Origin: Pardosa pseudoannulata
Lineage: Eukaryota > Arthropoda > Arachnida > Araneae > Lycosidae
Direction: 5' to 3'
DNA length: 64,000 nucleotides
Assembly (NCBI GenBank): GCA_032207245.1
Contig: CM063502.1
Location: 114,934,197 to 114,998,196, forward strand
The translations under genes and the position numbers were made by a program. Position 1 is the first letter of the stretch. Every line of letters starts with the position of its first letter. Of this stretch, positions 12,577 to 28,037 are shown piece by piece. The notes beneath the pieces were generated by a model. That model did no database searches. It had not been told where the DNA came from and worked only from the letters and a program-made list of their open reading frames with translations.

Positions 12577-12689
12577 TCGGAATCGGTCCGAACGATGGTC
12601 GAATGGTTTGGACCCTGATATTCAGTACAGGTGTTCGTGGGTTCGAATCCCACTGTAGCATGAATATTTGTAGCCCTTCGGAATCGGTT
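12577..12689 (+). mobile_element. 5' part of a SINE interrupted by a MITE
   Basis: This carries the tRNA-like head (GGTCGAATGGTTTGGACC, then GGGTTCGAATCCCAC) and body up to GGAATCGGTT, at the site equivalent to GGAATTGGCTTTAAGCAG in the copy at 11060. The sequence then breaks at TTAA and resumes at 13341, so this and 13341-13420 are the two halves of one SINE. Confidence 0.75.
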
Positions 12690-12693
12690 TTAA

Positions 12694-13077
12694 CACATTG
12701 TATGCGGGAGACGTACTAGTATGTTTTCTGACGATTGATACTGGAGCGCGGGTCACGTACTAGTACGGGTTTGTGCAACAACATGGTTTGTTTGTGGGTA
12801 CAAAAATAGCGATATATACAGCAGAACGAAGTCGAATCGTCTTGTCTAGGACATAGATTCTGGAAAAATTTAGACAAATAAAAACTAGTTTTTACATTAT
12901 TAGTTTTATGATTGCTCTTTTCAGTTTTTTATAATGTAAAAATTTTTATATATAACATAATTCTAAAAAAATAAAACTATATACTACTATTTTTATTTGA
13001 TTTTTCATATTTAAGATACTTTTATAAATTTATTCACTAAAAAATATATTTTTTGTTTACAAAAATCTAATGATTGT

Positions 13078-13176
<99 letters not shown>

Positions 13177-13340
13177 CTATGTATATATTTGTTTGTATAT
13201 TTCAATACAAAATACAAAAAGTTGGTTGAAAAAATTAAATAATTTTCGAATTATTAAAGTTTATCTGAATAACTAAATTTAAGCGCAAAGCGCCCGCTCC
13301 CGGTACAATCCCGCTGAGAAATGTACCCGCACACAATGTG
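12694..13340. mobile_element. TTAA-flanked MITE (family A) with internal (TA)n tract
   Basis: The 647-bp element starts CACATTGTATGCGGG and ends with CCCGCACACAATGTG, giving 15-bp terminal inverted repeats with one mismatch. It is bounded by TTAA (12690-12693) and TTAG (13341-13344), the target expected of piggyBac-like transposons. Inside are GTACTAGTACG-type palindromes near 12714 and 12750 and a pure TA run at about 13079-13175. Two more copies lie inverted at 55565-56150 and 51963-52516. It encodes no transposase, so it is non-autonomous. Confidence 0.8.
13079..13175. repeat. (TA)n microsatellite inside MITE family A
   Basis: About 95 bp of pure TA. A TA tract occupies the same internal position in the other family members, so it moves with the element. 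Confidence 0.9.
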
Positions 13341-13420
13341 TTAGGCAGTAGGTCCTGGTATCATTAGCCCTCAAGTTGCAAAATAGTATCGTAGAGCTCC
13401 CAACCAAACCAAATGTAATC
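13341..13420 (+). mobile_element. 3' part of the interrupted SINE
   Basis: GCAGTAGGTCCTGGTATCAT, TTAGCCCTCAAGTTGCAAAA and GTAGAGCTCCCAACCAAACC follow the order of the reference SINE directly after its TTTAAGCAG point. This confirms the MITE boundaries to the base. Confidence 0.75.
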
Positions 13421-13789
13421 TTTAGGTATTGGTGTTATCCAGCTTTCTAGCATGATATTCGTAACCATTCAACCCGGAATTTAAGAAGTAGGTACTGTTC
13501 CAATTGTTTGTGGGGTTACATAAATTGACCATAGAGACTCAAACCAAACTTTTTACTGCATAATAATGATACTTGAAAAAAAATATATAATTTTTACAAG
13601 TTTCCTAGCTAGTGCAATTAATTTGAAAGTTAATTGCAACTTTTATCTCACACAATACATTTTTGTTATGATTATGTCAGATACATCAAATGACTATGAA
13701 AAAATGTTTCAATATAATCGGAATTAAATACTAAAAATGATATACATAACTTTCAATTTCTTTTAAAACTTTAAACGAAATTGTATTAC

Positions 13790-13921
13790 CATGTTTACGT
13801 AATCATGTGAGTCAGTTGGAGAATTTCTTCTTTGTTGCCTTTCCATGTAAATGAGAACAGTGAATTCTAAAAGGCTAGCAAACACAAAACACATGCAAGT
13901 AACCATCCAGATATCGACTCT
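13790..13921 (-). CDS. Cys-loop ion channel exon: third transmembrane segment (M3)
   Basis: A 132-nt exon of 44 codons with phase-0 borders. The acceptor is a long T-rich tract ending CATAG (13923-13922) and the donor is ATG|GTAATA at 13790/13789. It starts RVDIWMVTCMCFVFASLLEF, which fits the family pattern aiDiWm..C..FvFa.LlEf of M3, where the acidic residue before W is nearly invariant. After M3 comes a basic, polar start to the cytoplasmic loop (MERQQRRNSPTDSHDYVNM). It connects in frame to SYIH at the end of the M2 exon and to ESNSK of the M4 exon. A donor four codons earlier (TAC|GTAAAC) is a weaker alternative. A damaged copy of this exon lies 188 bp away at 14045-14107. Confidence 0.9.
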
Positions 13922-14034
13922 CTATGAAAAAAAAGAAAAACAGAGATGGTTATCATACTAAAATATTTCATTTCATCATAACAGCATTAATGTGGTAAAA
14001 AGAACATGATCTGCTTGAAAGTTCATTTTTTTTT

Positions 14035-14115
14035 AATTCTAAGAAGTTAGCAAACAAACAAACAAACAAACAAAAAACACATACAAGTCATCCTCCAGAT
14101 ATCGACTCTATTAAA
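14035..14115 (-). pseudogene. Decayed duplicate of the M3 exon
   Basis: The minus strand here has an acceptor-like TTTTTTTAATAG followed by AGTCGATATCTGG and ACTTGTATGTGTTTT, matching the real M3 exon at 13921-13880 (AGAGTCGATATCTGG, ACTTGCATGTGTTTT). Two bases are missing just after the acceptor, which shifts the frame. The VDIW frame reads VDIWRMTCMCFLF, then an expansion of TTTG repeats leads to a stop. Flanking intron (AATATTTCAT/AATATTTTAAT, CATCATAACAGCA/CATCCTAATAGCA) is duplicated too, so the unit is about 190 bp. It lies in the intron upstream of the real exon and could be bypassed or mis-spliced. Confidence 0.8.
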
Positions 14116-16439
14116 AAAAGGAAAACAGATATCTGCAAAACATGGCTACTACAATAAAATATTTTAATCCATCCTAATAGCAATAATGAGGCAATAGGAA
14201 TGATGATAGAAAGTGATTTGCTCGAAAAAAATCCTTTTTTTTTTCTATTGAATTACTAAGCTTTAGTCTGAATATAATCAGATAATTATTATGTTCAATG
14301 CTGAAAAACGAGTAAGTGTGTTTTGAACGCTTTGATAAAAAGTATTGGTAAACTGAAGTTATTGGTAAGTAATTTGTAATGAACCGCCAGAATTATCATG
14401 TTCTGATTCTGAGGTTTTCTTTCTATTTTATATATTTTAGATTTTTTTTATATATCTCTTCAATTTTATTTACAATTTTTATACGGTATCCACCGGTTTT
14501 AAAATGGTACAAACTGAAATGTAATAAAATAACAATTTGTAATAGTATATTAATGGCAAATATTAATTCTATATTTCAGTAAGGATAAATAATAAAGTTA
14601 AAGTAATTAGCATAGTTAGTAAATATAAAATCCGGCAGAAAAAATTATAAAATTTTTAAGAAATGTTCATCTGATTTATAAACATGTTCCCTGAAAAATC
14701 TTTAAAATATCGTTATATTTTAGAACTTTATAGCTATTTTGAAACAAGAATACTTTGATAGTTAATATTATTAGGTAAAATTGCAAAATCAATAAGAGCA
14801 TTTAATTATTCTCTCAATACGTGAAGTGCTTTTATATGTTTTAAGTTTAGTACTGTAATTCTTCTGTACTTTGTACTTTTAGGATATTGTATTCACTAAG
14901 GATATTATATTACTTCACTCTATATGCATTAAAATATTTGATTTTTTTAAGGTTTATAATAATTCTAACAATATATTTATTTTTTGAAACATTTCAATGG
15001 CATAAATCAATATTCTTAGAATTTATAATCTTTTCAAAATAAATTCAACTGAAGGTTATTTGAATATTCGGTTGAAAAGAAGCTCAGACTTCATAAGTGC
15101 TCATGATAAAACAGATTTATTTCGAAAGCAAGAAACTTTCAATAGTCTATACAAAATTTTAAGTTCAACCCCCAAAATTTTGTATTCCAGTTAAAAATTT
15201 GCTTTTGGCTTTTTAAAATAGTATTCTTGAATTAATATACGGATACAAATATTTTTAAAAATATATTTTTGTTTGGATTGCTATTGAAAATTAAGAAATT
15301 TATGTTTTAAAGTACATTATTTGGGATATCACTAATATGAGCTATAAAAACTGTAACACATGTCAACCTGTGCGTGTTGAAAAAGCTACGGGTTCGATTT
15401 ATGATTTCCTTTCTCGATGAAAAATGCACGTATTTCTCATGTGATGGCGAAAATTTTTGAACATGATAATTTTGGTTCAGTTTGTCACATGATTGAAAAT
15501 TTTGCATTATTTCACGAGGAATCTATGCTGTCTTCATTTAGAAAATGCACCGTAAACTGAATCTGTTGCCTTTTCAATGTGCACGGCTTGACGTGTGATA
15601 AAGACCTTAAACTGATTTTTAAAATGATTCTAAACACTCATAGAGAGCAATATTTGACTTACGTAACTCATTTAAAAATAAATAGTTTTCATTAAAAATG
15701 TTAGTGCTCAGCAGAAAACAATGCAACTGTATTCCTAGCATAGACTTTTTTCTAAGGGATACACAATTTTGTTAAACGATGAATGGATCTACCATTTTGA
15801 TCAAATTGCACAGTGTGTAGTCATCTGTGATTTGAAAGCCAAATATAAAAGTATATATTTAAAATAGTATATAAAAAATTGATAATTCAGAAAACGGGAA
15901 TATTTTTATTGATTTTTTTCATTCTTCTGTTTTTTAAACAAGGTATTTAACATAAAACTTTCGATTTAAATTGTATTAAAATTTAATAGAAAAAAGTCTA
16001 GATCTTGTACTGGTAAGTAACTGATCATCTGCAGAAATAAAAGCCCTGTACTGAAAAAGAAAATTTATATTTCACGTAGAATAATATCAGAAGATTAAAT
16101 AGTAGTATAGAACAGTTTACTTATAAGATAAGTTAAATAAAAATCTTCTTTCCCCACCCCCCCCTGGAAGCTCTTTTTTTTTTGTTTCATTTCCCATATT
16201 TATCCAGATAAAAAACTGAACGTAATCATTTTATATCATTCTATTTGTTTAAGTGTTTCAAATAGTAAGCATTTGGCAACTTTGGCACATTTAAACATAA
16301 GTAATGTTTTTAAATATTTAAGTTATGAGAGTTACCATCCTCTTGATGCTCAAAGTAAAGCCACTTAAGTAACTTAGAAGATTTTGTCTAGCATTTGTCT
16401 ATCTTTTCTGTACAACATACTATGTATTAATCGGAATGA

Positions 16440-16900
16440 ATAGTGCCCAAAGTCATGCCAGTTAAGTAAAATTTCAGTTAAAGTTAACTATGAAAACCAA
16501 GTTATTTAATTGATAGAAATGCACTTTTTATATTTAAAGTAAGTATTTATCAAATGTGTTAATTTATTACAAAAGTTTTATGTGTCATTAGTAAGATTGC
16601 ATCAAAAATTCAGTCATTCGTTTTTCTGCCGATGGTTGGAAATTCAACGACTTTGCATAATTTCGCCATTTCTTAAAAATGTTTCACACCAATACAGGAA
16701 GCAGAGAATTGATGTTCTACTTAGTGTAACGCCAATTTCCAATGTGTTTCCTTTTTAAAATTTTATTTCATTTTTATTTCATAATTAATTATATATTTAC
16801 GGAATTTCAATTTTTGTAATTTTTTAGTTTTTATATTTAAGTTAATTACATCCGGTTAAAGCGCATGTCCGGTTAAAAGAAATCCGGTTAAAAGAGAGTC
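16440..16900. repeat. Dispersed repeat, copy related to 2991-3440
   Basis: It shares the ordered blocks listed for 2991-3440. The distal end carries three close GGTTAAA units (TCCGGTTAAAGCGC, TCCGGTTAAAAGAAATCC, GGTTAAAAGAGAG). Pseudo-periodic text like this at an element end may be a terminal subrepeat. No coding sequence is seen. Confidence 0.45.
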
Positions 16901-17998
16901 TTCTATATTAGTGACGGGAACTGCCTACACCTGTTATGCTGAATTATTATTACTCAGGTAATACTTATCACATTTTAGACCTTAGTTGTCTATAAAATAA
17001 TTTTTAAATACAATTTAAAAACGCTTGATAAGAACCATCTAAATGATTTTAATAAAATTATACCAAAGCTATTTAGATGAAAAGGGAAAATATAAGTATA
17101 CATTTAAATAAGATGAAAATATACAATATGGGATTGTCTTGCCTTGTATTTTTAATCAGGAGAATATTATTTGATCATTTGCATGCAAAATGGTTTCAAA
17201 TAGCTTCAAGATAACTTCATTGAACTGAACCAATGCCGCTTTGATTTTGATAGAATTTAATAGAATCATTTTACTGCTGAATGACTTTAACTAATTTAGC
17301 TGTCATTACCTTTTGATTAAGTTGCAGATATTACGAATTAAAGCAATCAGAACATTATCTAGCATACGTAAATTAAAATTTGTGATGACAAGGTGATTTA
17401 ATATATTGCAACATTCTGTAATTTATTATCTAATTTATAATCTCAGTAATTACTTGGTATCACGTTTAATAGGACAAGGGATATTGAATTTCAATTTTCT
17501 GAATATTCAACTTTTTACTGTTCTCTTAATGGGAACATAAATAATATTGTCTTATGAAGTCTTTAAAATACTGAAATCTACAAAAAATGAATTCTTGATG
17601 AAAATGCAAAAAATTTACTGAAAATATTGAGAAGAAAAACAACATGGATTTAAAAGATTTCTAGTGTGTTACGCACTGTTGTTCAGTTGCTTTCCTTTTC
17701 GTACTGCATACGTATAATTTTTATAGAAAAGAAAACTAGTTATTTATTTGCTCATATAAGGGGTATCCAGAGTGTAAACTTCACCCATCGCCAAAACAGG
17801 GTGCTGCAAAGCCTGGTAGATTGTAGGTGTGGCTATCGTTTGCGGCAGTTGTGAACTCCCGATTTCTTACATTAACTTCATGGTAATACACTAAAATTTC
17901 GATTCTTATTTCTTCTCGCTTAAGCGTTTTTGAATACAAAGAAGGTAGAGCCGATCAAAATCCATCAACAATTGAGTTTAGTGAATTAACTGGATACA

Positions 17999-18319
17999 AT
18001 GAGCAAGCAGATGGATCGTGTTTGGTGTAGGGGTTATGCCAAAAGTAGGCAAGTTGTTCAGTACTGCGGCTGGTCATCTGTCATCTATGATAGTCTTCCA
18101 CCCTACAGTCTCGATCTTGCTCTCGGCGACTCCCATCTGTTTTTGTACTTGAAAAAATTCTTGTTCAGCCACCACAGACGTCAACCTGTGGACAATTATG
18201 ACACGCTGCCCCCCATTGCTAAGCTGCAGACTTCTATAACACTGAACTACAAGAACTTATCAACAAGAACATGGTACGACAAGTGTTACAAATCCGGTAA
18301 TAATTATCATGAGAAATGA
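17999..18319 (+). pseudogene. Mariner transposase C-terminal remnant
   Basis: The open frame contains LPPYSLDLALGDSHLFLYLK, the degraded form of the mariner block PPYSPDLAPsDyHLF.sLK that carries the third catalytic Asp. About 55 residues later comes WYDKCYKSGNNYHEK, matching the family ending W.kCi...G.Y.EK. SP to SL, AP to AL and SD to GD substitutions show decay. The catalytic Asp of PDLAPSD is still D (GDSHLF) but the N-terminal half is missing. It sits in the M2-M3 intron on the strand opposite to the channel gene. Confidence 0.75.
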
Positions 18320-18385
18320 CTGAAATAGTTCTATATCTTTTGAAAGAATCGTTCAATGTAATTTTTTTACATGCCTTGGATAAAA

Positions 18386-18670
18386 AATCCTGTTCTACGT
18401 ATCTCGACAAAATACTTAACATTTTAAAATGCATACCAAGTTTTGTAACTACCACTGTAGTAGACAATGTACAGAAATTTAGTAGCGATTGGGTAAAATA
18501 TATTGCACCTGGAACATTTGAAATAAAAATCCTTGTTCTACGTATCTCGACAAAATACTTAACTTTTAAAATTGTATACCAAGTTTTGTAACTACCACTG
18601 TAGTAGACAATGTGCAGAAATTTAGTAGAGATTGGTAAAATATATATTGCACCTGGAACATTTGGAAGTC
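18386..18670. repeat. Two-copy tandem repeat, unit 144 bp
   Basis: TTCTACGTATCTCGACAAAA at 18392 recurs at 18536. The following text (ACCAAGTTTTGTAACTACCA, CTGTAGTAGACAATGT, TTGCACCTGGAACATTTG) repeats with few changes. It abuts the mariner remnant and may be its duplicated terminal region. Confidence 0.85.
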
Positions 18671-19139
18671 ACCAATAAAGAATAAATAATCAAACTGTAA
18701 AAATGATTTCTAGGTAGGTTTTGCAAAAAGGGAATATACAACGAAATCAGGTTTAAAAGAAATAAAATAATTATTCACCTGCAAAAAAATGAATTCTATT
18801 ATGAAATGTACAGCTAGCATTACATTTTCAGTAAAAACTGAAAATTTTCTTATAAATATTATTTTGCTTTTTTAAGATCAAAATGATATAGAATAAACCT
18901 TGAAAAGTTCATCTTAAAAGAGTATATTATCAGGTATATTGCATTTTTACATTTAATTTTTCTCTTGTGATCATAAAACATATAAAATTTCTATTTTAAT
19001 AACTTTGTCAAAATTTTAAGCTACCATTTATTTTTTCATAGGTTTGAGGTATTGTAATGCGCATTTCATTTATTTTCCTATGTCCCTTGTTTTTATGAGA
19101 TTATTCTTCAATTACATTGTACGATTATTTAAGTACTAC

Positions 19140-19290
19140 TACTAATTGTTAATAATTAATAACAACTGTTAATAATAATAATAATTTTAATTATTAACTA
19201 CTATATGTTAATAATAATAATAATTTTAATTATTAACTACTAACTGTTAATAATAATAATAATTTTACTAACTGTTAATAACTAAAATAT
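19140..19290. repeat. Short tandem repeat of about 45-55 bp units
   Basis: Repeats of AACTGTTAATAATAATAATA plus ATTTTAATTATTAACTACTA, three to four partial units with internal trinucleotide AAT runs. Confidence 0.8.
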
Positions 19291-19954
19291 TGCTACTAAT
19301 ATTTTAATTTTATGAAGATTTATTGAGTATAAAAATATATTTTTTATAAAATCTAACCAAGAACTACAAAAAAAAGTCTTTCTGAAGGAATGTCTGAAAA
19401 GAAAATGACCTGCGCAAGCAAATCTGCAAGAAACGTATCAGAAACTTAGATAAGAAATTCATTCATTATCAAAACTAGAGTCAAGACCATTCATTCTTTT
19501 CAGCTTTTACGGTTATCTGTTCAAATGATGTGAAAGGGTTTAACGGAATTAAGTAGAATATTTCATATGCTAAAGGAGAGCTTTTCCAAACGTTTGGAGA
19601 AAAGATTAAAATTTGAGATGTCATAACCAATGATTATTACTGAACAATGATTATTTCTGAAGTACTTATGTACAGCTATTATGTAACATGCTCATACTAC
19701 ATTATCTTTGAACCTGTATTCATCAATTGTGAGATAGTTTGAAATATTTAAGCAATAAAAATATCAATAAAAATGTCAACAGAGCTATTAATCTATGACA
19801 AAGGCAAAATATCAGGAGTTCTAATTTTCAAATTCTTTTTAACAATAATACTTTATTGGATGTGTAATCAAATGCAATTTAAGAACATTTAAATAGGTGT
19901 AAAAATTTAAATAGGTGGTCAAATTTCTACGACTGCAACTGAAATATGTAATAC

Positions 19955-20665
19955 TAGCATATAGCCCATCATATGACGGGATCAGTAAATTTTTTTATTT
20001 TCCAGAATTGTAAAGTACCCTATCAGGCAGGTAAAAAAATGGTTTGTTTTTTTTTGCTGATAATTATCTTGCAACAAAACATATTCGATGAATAATTTAA
20101 AATTATCGCATGTGTATCTAATCTATTATTTAAGCTAAATGTAAAAGAAAATTATTTACGTAATATCTAAGTTCTATGATAAAACGTATGAAAATAATGC
20201 AGGCGATATTTAAATAATTTAAACTAAGGAATGATTAAATGAGATGGTTAAAGAAATGACATTATAATGCTAGAAAACAAATGTTATTTTTACCTATTTA
20301 TTATGTTATTAATTGATAAATTTAATAAATAATTTTTTTTTGATAAATAAAGTTTTTACTGCTCTAAACCGGGGAAAATTGGGTTTTAAATAATGGCATT
20401 AAATGCTCGAAAAAGGGGGAAGGGGTGGATTTCGAACGTTTTAAAGATGACAGTATTTTTAGCTGTAATATGAAGTATATTTGTTCCAATTTATTTTAGA
20501 ATAGTATCGATAGTTTAAGAGAAGATATACTTTACTCGATTTGAATTTTTCTAGCCCTTACTCATCAAGCATCCAATACCGATGCCTCTATCCATTCTAG
20601 GCCAATCGCTTCATAAATTCGAGGACAGAGGGACAGATAACTTAGGCTATTATTATATAGCAGAT
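19955..20665 (+). mobile_element. Possible retroelement remnant (non-LTR-like 3' end)
   Basis: The stretch starts ACTAGCATATAGCCCATCAT and ends with GAGGACAGAGGGACAGATAA then CTATTATTATATAG. The opening ACTAGC...GCCC and a closing run of GGACAGA units before a short AT-rich tail resemble ends of widespread arthropod non-LTR retrotransposon copies. No reverse transcriptase motif is visible, so the assignment is by end pattern alone. Confidence 0.35.
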
Positions 20666-21587
20666 TAAAGCCTGCTAACTAAACTTTTTTTCAAAATACG
20701 ATTTTACTGATAATATTTAGAAATAAAATCTTCTTTTTCTCTTTTACTTTTTGCATCTGAGAACAAATGTTGTTATAAGTAATCAGCATTTATCATGTGT
20801 TTTGAAATTTAAAAAAGAGATGAATTTGCAATATAATAATTCATTAAAAAATTTTTACTTAAATTTTCAGAAATGTCAAATAAAAGTTCAAACAGATTTA
20901 TAATTAGAGATGAAATGTAAGTTATGATGTCTAATTTTGATACCAAATTGTAATTCCTACGTATCTCTACAAATAAACTTATTAGAGATAAAAAAAAACT
21001 TAGGAGAAAATTTAGAATTATCAGATATTACCGATGATTTGTTAGTAAATAAAAAAGCAAGAACAGTGCAGTTTATGGGTGAATTTTGATACATTTTCTT
21101 GATAAGATAAATATTTTAATAAACATAAAATAAATATAGGATGTACGTATTTGATCCCTAATTAGTTATATAGAGCAATAATATAAACATAATAGTAGGC
21201 CTCTATACCTGTTATGAATCTACCAAGAATTTGTACTGACAGAATAGGGGTGCTTAAATACTACCTTGTGTAAGCGGCTAATAGCCTAGAATTGGTCCTG
21301 GTCACTATAGTACTGTCCTGCTGATGTTTCACTGTTGTACTAAACATTTAAAAACTAATTAAAATCCACAGCCAATTAAACAATTAAACTCTTTCTTGAA
21401 TTTTGCCTCAGATATAAAACAATGTTCATAGTATGTGGGATATAAATGATTTTGTTATATCTCTATAATAAAACGAAATACATGTTCATAAAAGTTTCTT
21501 TAAAATCATTCCATTTTCATTATCGCTATGTTGTTTATAACCTTAAGTGATAGATGTTCATTTGCATAAATAAAATAAAACAATTAC

Positions 21588-21817
21588 ATGGATGTATGAC
21601 AGAGGAGGGAGATCTCTTCTTATGCTGGAAAACTGAGTGATCAGTGCCAGCAAACTGGTTACACACAGAGTTATTCTTCCTGGAGTAGCATCGAGCCCCA
21701 ACCAGAATGACAGCCAGGATAGCATGACGATGAGAGCACTCGGTGTGAATACCTGGATTAGATGGTGAGCCAAGTCTCTCTCGAAAGTCAGGTTCACATA
21801 CAGCATTGAGTAGGTCA
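21588..21817 (-). CDS. Cys-loop ion channel exon: M1 and pore-lining M2
   Basis: A 230-nt exon, phase 1 in and phase 0 out. The acceptor is TTTTTGCTAG (21819-21818), where TG completes an A|TG Met codon. The donor is CAT|GTAATT at 21588. Residues 1-14 are the end of the last extracellular strand (LYVNLTFERD). M1 follows (HLIQVFTPSALIVMLSWLSF), with the invariant Pro of M1. The M1-M2 turn is DATPGRITL. With R as 0', M2 reads T2', T6', L9', T13'. Leu 9' is the conserved gate residue. The family's anion-selective members usually have PAR at this turn, and here it is PGR. After M2 comes SSIRRDLPPLSYIH, the typical M2-M3 linker. The sequence suggests an anion-type channel but not which ligand. Confidence 0.93.
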
Positions 21818-25450
<3,633 letters not shown>

Positions 25451-25582
25451 TATTAAGCATGTGAATTTCTGATTTGCCTTTATTAATTGCGACTCTGTGC
25501 CTTAACATTCTCATCTCCGGGTTGATCGGTGGAGGACCATCTTGATCCCAAACATATAAAACCAGCTCTCTAGGGTAAGAAA
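25451..25582 (-). CDS. Cys-loop ion channel exon: loop B to loop C region of the ligand site
   Basis: A 132-nt exon, phase 1 at both ends. The acceptor is TTTTGTTTTAG (25584-25583) and the donor is AATA|GTAAGT. Its first bases TT complete a Phe codon with the T left by the 44884 exon, giving RSFSYPRELVLYVW, the family pattern eSfgY...el.f.W that includes ligand loop B. It continues DQDGPPPINPEMRMLRHRVA to IHMLN before the last strand. GluCl, HisCl and glycine receptors carry a second cysteine pair in this region. None is present here, which is more like GABA-type subunits. The 3' 79 nt are part of the tandem array that continues into the intron. Confidence 0.9.
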
Positions 25583-26637
25583 CTAAAACAAAATATTAGA
25601 AGTTGCAAATTAAACATGATTTAAAATACATATGAACCAGCTAAATAGGAGTCTTTGGTAAAAATTTTAAATTGTAATGCAATAAAAATTTCCCATTTAT
25701 TTTTTTTCTTTAATTAGTAGATTTTAGAAACCCATCAGTATAAAATTAAACTTTTTTTCAAAATGAAATTTTTGTTTCGTCTAATTTCCCGGATAGTATA
25801 AATACGAAATCCGTCTATTAATTTACAAGGGTTTGAATTTAACATCTATTTGTAATCAAAGTTGGAATAAAGAAAAAAAAGTTTTAAGAGCTGATAGCTA
25901 ACAAAGTACTGGTAGTTAAAAAATAACTAATTAATTCTTAACTTTTCACGTACAACAGCTACTTATTTATTTTACCAGTCAATAAGATCTTCAAGATATA
26001 TTTTTTTTCCAACGTGAAGCACTTGCCTTCATTTACAGAATTCATCATAAAAATGCCCTGGTTTGTGTGCCTTTCTACTGTAGTGGCACCATACCGGTAA
26101 GGCAACTCCACTGTTTATCATGGGACCACACAAGCCTTACAATTAAATCCAAGCCGATTGAGTAGGATTACAATACGAAAACCACTAAACAATCTGGGTC
26201 ACTACCATTAGATCAAAAGAAGTATATCTAAAAACTTTTATGAAGATCTATATAAAATAACATTATTATAGTTTCTTTATTTGAAAAATAAAAACTTTTC
26301 GTAAATTTCTTTAAACATTTTGCTCTCAGTAGTTATTACTTTCCTAGCGATAAAAATTATCAAAGTAATTTACAAAATTTATTAATAAAATAAACACCTT
26401 AAAAAGTTCGTGTAACAAATGCTGTTTTCATAGAGAAATAAATGAAATCATGCTTATTTCACATTTAATTTAATAGAGATTTGCTATGAATATGCTATAC
26501 TACATGAGAAAGCTCAGTTTCAAATTCTGTAAAAATTGCATAAAACTAGGTATAGTTTGAATATAATAACCCGAGACAAATATTTTAAAATATTTAACAA
26601 TGTAGGTTAAAAAATAATGTATATTCTTCTTTACAAA

Positions 26638-26825
26638 CAAAACAGCCCTTTACAGGCCTTGGGTGCCTCCACTACAAGCTCACACTCCAGTGTCTTCTAT
26701 CAGTGACTATTCTCCAATTCCTGATTTTTAAAGTATTTATATCTTTTTCTACAAAACAATTCTCAAGTTCTTTTCCTTTTCGAGTCATGTGGATAGAATC
26801 CAACCGGTTTCAGTGGTTGAGGTTA
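26638..26825. repeat. GC-richer repeat-like segment
   Basis: ACAGCCCTTTACAGGCCTTG, GGGTGCCTCCACTACAAGC and AATCCAACCGGTTTCAGTGG stand out from the AT-rich intron in composition. They read like a fragment of an interspersed element. No other copy was noticed in the window, so the class is unknown. Confidence 0.3.
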
Positions 26826-28037
26826 ACAATGTATATTAATACTCTATAATATTAAAAAAAAATTTTAGCCTTGAAACTTATAGGATTACTCTAAAAATAT
26901 CAGTATTAATATACAATACTTATATAATATAAAATGTGTTGGGCTGTATATTTTTCTTTTGCTTTGTTAGAAAAGTAAATTAGATGATCAAATAGACTAA
27001 TATTACAAGTCCATCGAAACAATATTTCTAGAAAAGAGCAATAAAATTATTTTAACAAATATATAGAAAACAGTGCACAATCATGAAGTTACAAAAGAAT
27101 TGTTATGACTCGACTTGCATTTAACGTAAATAACATACTAAAATAAAAGTTACATCTGGTTGGAAAGCGAAATATAACTCTTGAGCTACAAGGAAGATAA
27201 GAAACGACTGTATTTTCCAAAGAAATATTTTCCTTGCCTGTCTCAGTAGCAACTGCTAAGTTTCCTTTTGTTTTTATCCATGTTTTCTTTTAACGACATT
27301 GAACGAGTTCATCTTTAACGACTTTTGCTTTTCAGTAATTACTTGTGAAAAGGGGACAAAAAAAAAAAACTTAATTTTTTTTTAAAACTTTGCAGTAACC
27401 CTTATTATTGCCTTTTCGTGGTAAGACAATGCTTTGTTATTTTATACCATTACTTTTACAGTGTCCTAAATGGTAATATCTGGATGGAATTTGCACTGGA
27501 TTTTTTCTTATTTTATGAACCCTTTTACGGACTCAGAAAATACATCTTTAGATTGATGTTTGACATTTTTGAATAATTAGGACAGAAAATAAAAATAGAA
27601 CATAAATAGTCGTTTTACAATGTGAAATAAGGTTAATCCTAACAACTAATCCCCCTTTTAAATTATGGTAAATATTGTACTTTATTTATAACACATGCTA
27701 ATTTTTTTATAACTCTTCGTTGCATAAAAATACAAATAAATTCAAATAAAAGAGTAATACGGTAAAAGTTAAATTTCAGGAAATGAGTTATTATGGAGTG
27801 AAATTATTTGTAACCTTAAAATTTGCTCTCAGTCAAAGAAAAATATTTAAAACTGTCAGCTATAAGCTGTAATTTTTGAAATTTAGACGATTATTTTAGC
27901 AACTGTATAATAGTTGGTTAAAAATTTTTCTATTGATAAAAATGAACCCTTTCAACGTTAAATTAGTAAGAACTAGAGAAAAATATGTACATATTTGAAA
28001 TGTAAATGTGTTAGAGAATCAAACACAATATAAACCA

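Larger units (their letters stand above)
6332..13789 (-). other. Intron between M3 and M4 exons
   Basis: A 7.5-kb intron with phase-0 borders on both sides (ATG|GTAATA donor, TTCCAG|GAA acceptor). It holds a duplicated hAT-like end (6490-6895), a TA tract (about 7061-7112), SINE fragments (about 9120 and 11060), a tandem array of about 120-bp units (10200-11060) and a SINE split by a TTAA MITE (12577-13420). The stretches 7290-9110, 9170-10190 and 11240-12570 are AT-rich and I see nothing identifiable in them. Confidence 0.75.
13922..21587 (-). other. Intron between M2 and M3 exons
   Basis: A 7.7-kb phase-0 intron. It contains the decayed M3 exon copy, a dispersed repeat (16440-16900), a mariner remnant (17999-18319), two small tandem repeats (18386-18670 and 19140-19290) and a retroelement-like tail (19955-20665). 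I see nothing identifiable in 14250-16430, 16905-17990 and 20670-21587 beyond AT-rich sequence. Confidence 0.7.

Noticed and set aside
12590..12655. Possible tRNA gene (A-box-like and perfect B-box-like motifs)
   Set aside because: No acceptor stem or full cloverleaf could be folded, and the sequence continues into a SINE body with other copies in the window. It is a SINE head.
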